Shown here piece after piece: positions 6,261 to 10,346 of a DNA stretch of 10,346 bases. Source of the DNA: Actinomycetales bacterium Ga0077552 (GTDB taxonomy: Bacteria; Actinomycetota; Actinomycetes; Actinomycetales; Microbacteriaceae); the NCBI GenBank assembly GCA_001464255.1, contig LNFD01000251.1, positions 1 through 10,346 of the forward strand, given 5' to 3'. The notes beneath the pieces were generated by a model that did not search any database, had not been told where the DNA came from, and was given only the letters and a program-made list of their open reading frames with translations. A program made the translations under genes and the position numbers. Position 1 is the stretch's first letter. Every line of letters starts with the position of its first letter.

Positions 6261-6836
6261 TCAGGCCTCGAGCCCGACGCCCACGCGGTCGAGCACGCCG
6301 GCGATGAGCATCGCGCGCGCCTGAGGGTCGGGCACGAAGTCGCGCAGGATGACGGCGAGGCCGTGCGCACTCGCCTGCGCGAGCATCATGCGGCTCGCCA
6401 CGCGCTGCTCGTCGACCACGCCGTCCGGTTCGAGCTCGAGCACGATGTCGCGCACGAGGTCGGCGGCGTTGGGGTCGTCGAGTCGATCGGGGGGCGTCGT
6501 CATGGGCATCGACACGAGCGAGAAGAGCTGCGGCTCGGCGAGGGCGAAGGCGATGTACGACTCGCCGACCTCGCGCAGTCGGTCGATCGGCGGCCGCCCG
6601 ACGGCAGTGGAGAGCCGGGCGAACATGTCGCGCGCCATGATCTCGCGCGCGCGTTGCGCGACGGCCGCGATGTGCCGGTACACCGCCGCCGCGCTCACGC
6701 CGCAGGCCGCGGCGATGCGGCGCACGGTCACGCCGTTGAGCCCCTCGGCCCGGGCGAGCGCCTCGCCCGCGTCGACGAGCGCCTCGCGCAGGGCACCGTG
6801 GTGGTAGGCCCTGCGCTCCGTCGACCCCGTCCCCAT
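6261..6836 (-). CDS. TetR/AcrR-family transcriptional regulator
   Basis: A 191-residue regulator from ATG6836 (MGTGSTERRAYHHGALREALV). The YHHGALR opening and the helix-turn-helix VRRIAAACGVSAAAVYRH (38-55) are classic for TetR. The C-terminal ligand domain has the ESYIAFALAEPQLFSLV pattern of the TetR_C_33 (WHG) type. The usual residues after the recognition helix (HFxDKxAL) read HIAAVAQRA, a local departure. A longer GTG start at 6851 would cover the TACACT box and is less likely. It diverges from the serine hydrolase gene with an 80-bp gap, so it probably represses that gene and itself; the ligand is unknown. It is a guest between menB and menE and shows no feature tying it to menaquinone. 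Confidence 0.92.
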   Translation of the reverse strand: MGTGSTERRAYHHGALREALVDAGEALARAEGLNGVTVRRIAAACGVSAAAVYRHIAAVAQRAREIMARDMFARLSTAVGRPPIDRLREVGESYIAFALAEPQLFSLVSMPMTTPPDRLDDPNAADLVRDIVLELEPDGVVDEQRVASRMMLAQASAHGLAVILRDFVPDPQARAMLIAGVLDRVGVGLEA

Positions 6837-6842
6837 GTTGAC

Positions 6843-6848
6843 AGTGTA
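6843..6848 (-). promoter_or_regulatory. -10 box of a leaderless tetR promoter
   Basis: Minus-strand TACACT, six bases GTCAAC, then ATG6836. It lies within an eight-bp palindrome GTGTACAC (6844-6851), so autoregulation is possible. Confidence 0.5.
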
Positions 6849-6849
6849 C

Positions 6850-6880
6850 ACATCGGTGCGCTAGACATGACCGCCGATGT
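6850..6880. promoter_or_regulatory. Candidate TetR operator between tetR and the hydrolase gene
   Basis: ACATCGG (6850-6856) and CCGATGT (6874-6880) form a seven-bp inverted repeat over a 17-base spacer, in the middle of the divergent gap. A second partial palindrome, CGCCG-n7-CGGCG, follows at 6872-6888. Which one, if any, the regulator binds cannot be told from sequence. Confidence 0.3.
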
Positions 6881-6916
6881 TAACGGCGATAACACCCGAG
6901 CAGAGAGGCCGCCCCG

Positions 6917-7945
6917 ATGGCGACACGAGAGCAGCGCATCCACCGCCTGATCGAGAAGAGCGCGGCCGACCGCCGTACCGGCGAGGTGCTCTGGCGCGTC
7001 GTGAGCCCCGACGGCCTCGATGTCGTGCACGGCGACCTCGACCGGCCGTTCTTCATCGCGAGCGTGAGCAAGCTCTTCACGGTCGCCTGCCTCGCCCAGC
7101 TGCGCGACGAGGGCCGTCTCGACTGGGATGCTCCGATCGCCGGGTACCTGCCGCACCTCGACCTGAGCGGGCTCGCCGTCGAGAACGGCCGTGATGTCAG
7201 CGGCGAGATCACCGTGCGCGAGGTCATGAGCCACACCGCCGGCCTCGCCGACTACTTCGAGGGCCCCCGCCCCGACGGCCCCACGACGCTCGAGCGCGCG
7301 ATGGCCCACGACTTCGCGTGGACCGCCGAGGAGGTCGTCGAGTGGACGCGCGCCATGACGCCGGCCCGCCGCGGCCGCGGACTCTACAGCGACACGGGCT
7401 TCCAGCTGCTCGACGCGGTCGTCGAGCACCTCGACGCGCGGCCGTTCGCCGCGTCGGTACGCTCGCGCATCACCGAGCCGCTCGGTCTCGCCGGCACCTT
7501 CGTCTACACGCACGCCGACCACGAGCGCTTCGACGAGATGGCGGTCATCCGATTCGGAGACGACGACCTGCACCTGCCGCTCCTGCTCGCCTCGGTCGAC
7601 GGCCAGGGTGGGGTCGTCTCGACGCTGCGCGACGGCGTGACCTTCTTGCAGGCGTTCTTCGACGGCCGGCTGTTCGACAAGGCGCTGCTCGACGAGATGC
7701 TCACCGACTGGCACCGCATCTTCTCCCCGCTCGAGTACGGCACGGGCGTCATGCGGTTCCGCCTGCCGGCCATGTTCACGGGCTTCCGCTCGTTCGAGTT
7801 CCAGGGGCACTCCGGTGCCTCCGGCGTTGTCTGGTATCGGGATGCCCGCAGCGGCGTCATCGTCGTCGGCACGGTCAACCAGCTGAAGCAGCGGCAGCTG
7901 CCCTACCAGCTCATGATCCGCACGGCCGCCGTCGCGGCATCCTGA
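6917..7945 (+). CDS. Serine hydrolase of the beta-lactamase/penicillin-binding-protein fold
   Basis: A 342-residue protein from ATG6917 with a ribosome site GAGAGG eight bases upstream. It belongs to the class C beta-lactamase-related group (PF00144), which includes esterases, D-aminopeptidases and carboxypeptidases. The active-site motifs are SxxK (S49-K52, ASVSKLF), the YxN equivalent Y157-S-D159 (LYSDTGF) and the third motif H298-S-G (FQGHSGASG). MSHTAGL at 104-110 is also typical. The N-terminus is charged (MATREQRIHRLIEKSAADRR) with no signal peptide or membrane segment, so it should act in the cytoplasm, on a small ester or peptide rather than the cell wall. The YxN Asn is Asp, a known variant. 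It pairs with the divergent TetR gene, which likely controls it. The substrate cannot be deduced. Confidence 0.9.
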   Translation: MATREQRIHRLIEKSAADRRTGEVLWRVVSPDGLDVVHGDLDRPFFIASVSKLFTVACLAQLRDEGRLDWDAPIAGYLPHLDLSGLAVENGRDVSGEITVREVMSHTAGLADYFEGPRPDGPTTLERAMAHDFAWTAEEVVEWTRAMTPARRGRGLYSDTGFQLLDAVVEHLDARPFAASVRSRITEPLGLAGTFVYTHADHERFDEMAVIRFGDDDLHLPLLLASVDGQGGVVSTLRDGVTFLQAFFDGRLFDKALLDEMLTDWHRIFSPLEYGTGVMRFRLPAMFTGFRSFEFQGHSGASGVVWYRDARSGVIVVGTVNQLKQRQLPYQLMIRTAAVAAS

Positions 7946-7962
7946 CCCCTTCCGCTCCTCCG

Positions 7963-7987
7963 GGCCCAGATCTGGGCCAAACGGGCG
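7963..7987. repeat. Palindromic repeat R2 (right-half copy)
   Basis: A perfect 16-bp palindrome GGCCCAGATCTGGGCC (7963-7978) followed by AAACGGGCG. It is 18 bases after the hydrolase stop and a near-identical direct repeat of the right half of R1. Confidence 0.75.
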
Positions 7988-8003
7988 TATCGCGCTCGGG
8001 CAG

Positions 8004-8029
8004 GTGCCCTTTTGCCCCAGATCTGGGCC
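8004..8029. repeat. Palindromic repeat R3 (left-half copy)
   Basis: GTGCCCTTTTGC followed by CCCAGATCTGGG (8016-8027). It matches the left half of R1. Read on the other strand, its flank CAAAAGGGC mirrors CAAACGGGC of R2, so R2 and R3 together can fold into one long stem across 7963-8029. Confidence 0.72.
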
Positions 8030-8050
8030 GGAAGGTGCAGGGTTGCGGGG

Positions 8051-8056
8051 TAGCGT
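8051..8056 (+). promoter_or_regulatory. -10 box of a leaderless menE promoter
   Basis: TAGCGT, six bases GGGCGC, then GTG8063. This matches the menB layout almost base for base. No clear -35 box is visible; that position falls on the right edge of R3. Confidence 0.5.
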
Positions 8057-8062
8057 GGGCGC

Positions 8063-9199
8063 GTGACCCGCCCGCTCGCCGTCGTCGACACCGCTGATCC
8101 GCTCGCCTGCCTCGCCGCCCTGCGCGATGCGCTCGACGGCGAGGGGCCCGCCGTGCTGTTCCGCGGCGGTGGGGTCAACCCCGTGCACACGGCGCCGCTC
8201 ATGGTCGAGAAGCGCATCGCGCTCGTCGTCGAGACGAGCGGCACGACCGGGCGCCCGAAGCGCGTGGCCCTCAGCGCCGACGCCGTGCTCGCGAGCGCGG
8301 CCGCGAGCGAGAGCGCGCTCGGGGGCCCCGGCCAGTGGCTGCTCGCCCTGCCCGTGCAGTACATCGCGGGCAGCAACGTGCTCGCGCGTTCGCTCGCCGC
8401 CGGCACGACGCCGATGCCCGTCCCGCCCGGGCGGCTGAGCGCCGAACGCGTTCTCGAAGCCGTCGCCGCGATGGACGACCCCGTCCGCTACACCGCCCTC
8501 GTGCCCGCCCAGCTGAGCCGGCTCGTCGACGAGGCGGAGGCGGACGACGCCCTGCGGCGCGCGCTCGCGGGGTTCTCACGCATCCTCGTCGGCGGCCAGG
8601 CCACGCCCGCACCGCTCGTCGAGCGCGCGACGGCCCTCGGCTGGCACCTCACGCGCACCTACGGCTCGAGCGAGACGTGCGGCGGCGTCGTCTACGACGG
8701 GCGCGCGATCGGGCAGACCGAGGTGCGCATCATCGACGGCCGCGTCGAGCTCGGCGGGCCGACCCTGGCCGAGTACTACCTCGACGACCCCGAGCGCACC
8801 GCGGCGACCTTCGTCGAGCACGACGGAGCCCGCTGGTACCGCACCGACGACGCGGGCGAACTGGTCGACGGGGTGCTGCGCGTGACCGGCCGCATCGACG
8901 ACACGATCGTGACGGGCGGGCTCAAGGTTCGCCTCGGCGACGTCGAGCGCATCGTGCGCGAGCAGCCCGGGCTCGACGACGCCGTCGTCGTCGCGGGCCA
9001 CCACCCCGAGTGGGGTGAGGTGCCCGTCGTCGTCACGACCGCGCGCCCCGAGCTCGACGCGCTGCGGCGCGCGGTGGGCGCCGTGCTGCCTCCTGAGGCG
9101 CGCCCCGACCGCATCGTGACGCTGGATGCCCTGCCGCTGCTGCCCAGCGGCAAGCCCGACCGGCTCGCCCTGGCGCGCCGCGCGAACCCGGGTCACTAA
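8063..9199 (+). CDS. menE: o-Succinylbenzoate-CoA ligase
   Basis: MenE activates o-succinylbenzoate with ATP and CoA, providing the MenB substrate. The 378-residue product is an ANL-superfamily enzyme of the short actinobacterial type, lacking much of the N-terminal domain seen in the roughly 450-500-residue MenE of other bacteria. Motifs in order: the P-loop ETSGTTGRPKRVALS (57-71), YGSSETCGG (200-208), WYRTDDAGEL (258-267), the hinge region TGRIDD (275-280), GGLKV (285-289) and the adenylation lysine K364 in LPSGKPDRLAL. The GTG start follows the leaderless promoter and there is no ribosome site. menA starts 11 bases after the stop, so both are likely in one transcript. Confidence 0.95.
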   Translation: MTRPLAVVDTADPLACLAALRDALDGEGPAVLFRGGGVNPVHTAPLMVEKRIALVVETSGTTGRPKRVALSADAVLASAAASESALGGPGQWLLALPVQYIAGSNVLARSLAAGTTPMPVPPGRLSAERVLEAVAAMDDPVRYTALVPAQLSRLVDEAEADDALRRALAGFSRILVGGQATPAPLVERATALGWHLTRTYGSSETCGGVVYDGRAIGQTEVRIIDGRVELGGPTLAEYYLDDPERTAATFVEHDGARWYRTDDAGELVDGVLRVTGRIDDTIVTGGLKVRLGDVERIVREQPGLDDAVVVAGHHPEWGEVPVVVTTARPELDALRRAVGAVLPPEARPDRIVTLDALPLLPSGKPDRLALARRANPGH

Positions 9200-9202
9200 A
9201 CT
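9197..9202 (+). promoter_or_regulatory. Possible internal -10 box for menA, overlapping the menE stop
   Basis: TAAACT fits TAnnnT and sits seven bases before GTG9210, with its TAA being the menE stop codon. Because the stop supplies the TA, the match could be chance; reading through from menE is equally possible. Confidence 0.3.
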
Positions 9203-9209
9203 CGCCGTC

Positions 9210-10190
9210 GTGGCCACGACGAAGAAGGCGCGCGCGAAGAAGCCCGCCGCGAAGAGCACGACCAAGCGCACGAACCCCGCGAAGGCGAGCGCGGCATCCG
9301 GCAACCCCGCGAAGGTGCGCCGCGCGACCGCGCGCGACTGGATCGCGGGCGCGCGCCTGCGCACCCTGAGCCTCGCGATCGTGCCCGTCGCCCTCGGAAC
9401 GGCGATCGCGTACGTCACGCTGGGCTACAACCTCGCCCTCGCCCTGCTGTGCCTCGGCGTCGCGGTGTTCCTGCAGATCGGCGTCAACTACGCCAACGAC
9501 TACTCCGATGGCGTGCGCGGAACCGATGCGCACCGCGTCGGGCCCAGCCGCCTGACGGGGTCGGGCGCCGCCCGCCCGCGCACCGTGCTCACGGTCGCCC
9601 TCGTGTTCTTCGGCCTCGGCGCCGCGGCCGGCCTCGCCATCGTCGTGCTCACGGGCCTGTGGTGGCTGCTCGCCGTCGGCGCCGTCGCGATCGTCGCGGC
9701 CTGGTTCTACACGGGCGGGAAGCTGCCGTACGGGTATCTCGGGCTCGGCGAGCTCGTGGCCTTCCTGTTCTTCGGCATCGTCGCGACGGCCGGCACGGCC
9801 TACGTGCAGATCGAGCAGGTGCCGTTCGAGGCCTGGCTCGCGGGCTCGCTCGCCGGGTGCTTCGCGGCGGCGATCATGCTCGTCAACAACATTCGCGACC
9901 GCGAGCAGGATGCCCGGGTCGGCAAGAAGACCCTGGCCGTACGCATCGGCGATCTGCCCGCCCGCATCCTCTTCGTCGTGCTGCTCGCGGGCGCCTACGG
10001 CCTGCTCGTGCCGTTCGCGCTGCTCTACATCTGGGCGCCGATGGTCTTCTTCAGCCTGCTCATCACGGCCCCCGTCGCGCTCATCGTTCTGCTCGCGAAG
10101 ACGCCGGGCGAGCTCGTGCTCGCGCTCAAGCTCACCTCGCTCGCGGCTCTCGTGACGGGCCTCGGGCTCGCGGCCGCGATCGCCTTCTAG
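9210..10190 (+). CDS. menA: 1,4-dihydroxy-2-naphthoate polyprenyltransferase
   Basis: MenA attaches the polyprenyl chain to DHNA at the membrane, giving demethylmenaquinone. It is 326 residues from GTG9210 and belongs to the UbiA superfamily. The first Asp-rich motif is NDYSD (96-100) with D106 following, the second NNIRDREQD (226-234); both bind Mg-diphosphate. About eight or nine hydrophobic helices follow a soluble N-terminal tail. That tail (residues 2-40) is rich in Lys, Ala and Thr, with repeated KKA, AAK and NPAK units and no acidic residue, like histone H1 tails; it is presumably cytoplasmic. The open frame extends upstream into menE, but the usual MenA sequence begins only at ARDWIAGARLRTL, so GTG9210 is the sensible start. 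No ribosome site is seen. Confidence 0.94.
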   Translation: MATTKKARAKKPAAKSTTKRTNPAKASAASGNPAKVRRATARDWIAGARLRTLSLAIVPVALGTAIAYVTLGYNLALALLCLGVAVFLQIGVNYANDYSDGVRGTDAHRVGPSRLTGSGAARPRTVLTVALVFFGLGAAAGLAIVVLTGLWWLLAVGAVAIVAAWFYTGGKLPYGYLGLGELVAFLFFGIVATAGTAYVQIEQVPFEAWLAGSLAGCFAAAIMLVNNIRDREQDARVGKKTLAVRIGDLPARILFVVLLAGAYGLLVPFALLYIWAPMVFFSLLITAPVALIVLLAKTPGELVLALKLTSLAALVTGLGLAAAIAF

Positions 10191-10346
10191 GCTCGCGGAA
10201 CCCGCAGGCGCACGTCGGCGCCTCCGCCCGTATCATGGGCGCTCGCCGAGCCCCCGTGCGCCTCGACGATGGCGCGCGTGATGGCGAGGCCGAGACCCGC
10301 GCCGCCGGCGATGCCGACGCGCGGCGCCGAGCGCGCGCTCGTGCCG
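10187..10346 (-). CDS. Sensor histidine kinase, C-terminal end (partial)
   Basis: The last 52 residues of a gene entering from the right edge. GGAGLGLAITRAIVEAHGGSASA is the G2 box and following helix of a HATPase_c ATP-binding domain, and the protein ends soon after (ADVRLRVPRA). It converges on menA: the two stop codons share the four bases CTAG at 10187-10190. The sensor part and the partner response regulator are outside the window. Confidence 0.88.
   Translation of the reverse strand, partial: GTSARSAPRVGIAGGAGLGLAITRAIVEAHGGSASAHDTGGGADVRLRVPRA

Noticed and set aside
5222..6370. A 382-codon minus-strand open frame over menB
   Set aside because: Antisense shadow of menB; no recognisable motif, and it crosses repeat R1 and the end of tetR.
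6236..8027. CCCAGATCTGGG copies as operators of the neighbouring TetR regulator
   Set aside because: All three copies are at gene 3' ends or downstream of the hydrolase, none in the tetR-hydrolase promoter gap, so a repeat or terminator role is more likely.
6224..8029. CRISPR array formed by the three repeats
   Set aside because: Only three copies, two of them incomplete and in mirrored arrangement, separated by whole genes; no regular spacers and no cas genes.
6728..8188. A 486-codon minus-strand open frame over the serine hydrolase
   Set aside because: It is the mirror of the hydrolase codons and also reads through repeats R2 and R3 and the menE start; the hydrolase with its catalytic motifs and ribosome site explains the region.

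Overview
The window comes from a high-GC Gram-positive actinobacterium, most likely of the Microbacteriaceae. The support is the very GC-rich third codon positions, the actinobacterial-type MenB, the short MenE, the MenA sequence, and several -10 boxes of the TAnnnT type placed 6-7 bases before a start codon, as in leaderless actinobacterial transcripts. Names rest on motifs read by eye; no database search was possible.

Left part (1-1563): an unrecognised polytopic membrane protein, visibly less GC-rich than the rest. It has a duplicated WH-x3-GRDS-PPH motif, a C-terminal extracytoplasmic domain, and a one-base frameshift in a run of eight C. A palindrome of the CsoR/RcnR operator type (TACCCCCGGGGGGTA) fills its promoter, so metal, probably copper, control is suggested.

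Scar region (1552-3410): the C-terminal third of an isochorismate synthase gene (menF, minus strand), broken by a deletion and a stop codon; then a defective IS3-family element with perfect 21-bp terminal inverted repeats; then the last 72 codons of a ccsB/resC-type cytochrome c biogenesis gene (plus strand). The two flanks belong to different genes and show no target duplication, so the IS marks a rearrangement junction.

Right part (3395-10190): a minus-strand lipoprotein and the menaquinone genes menC (minus), menB, menE and menA (plus). They cover o-succinylbenzoate formation, its CoA activation, ring closure to DHNA-CoA and prenylation. menC and menB diverge from a 122-bp intergenic region holding a 13-bp perfect inverted repeat whose arms sit at mirrored distances from both start codons. 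Between menB and menE lies a divergent pair, a TetR-type regulator and a cytoplasmic serine hydrolase of the beta-lactamase/PBP fold. This pair is bracketed by three copies of a palindromic repeat centred on CCCAGATCTGGG. The window ends in the 3' end of a sensor histidine kinase gene converging on menA.

The core is an ordinary men cluster. The accessory signals most worth checking are the repeat-bracketed TetR/hydrolase cassette, the metal-type operator and frameshifted membrane protein, the mirrored repeat in the menC-menB promoter, and the IS junction.
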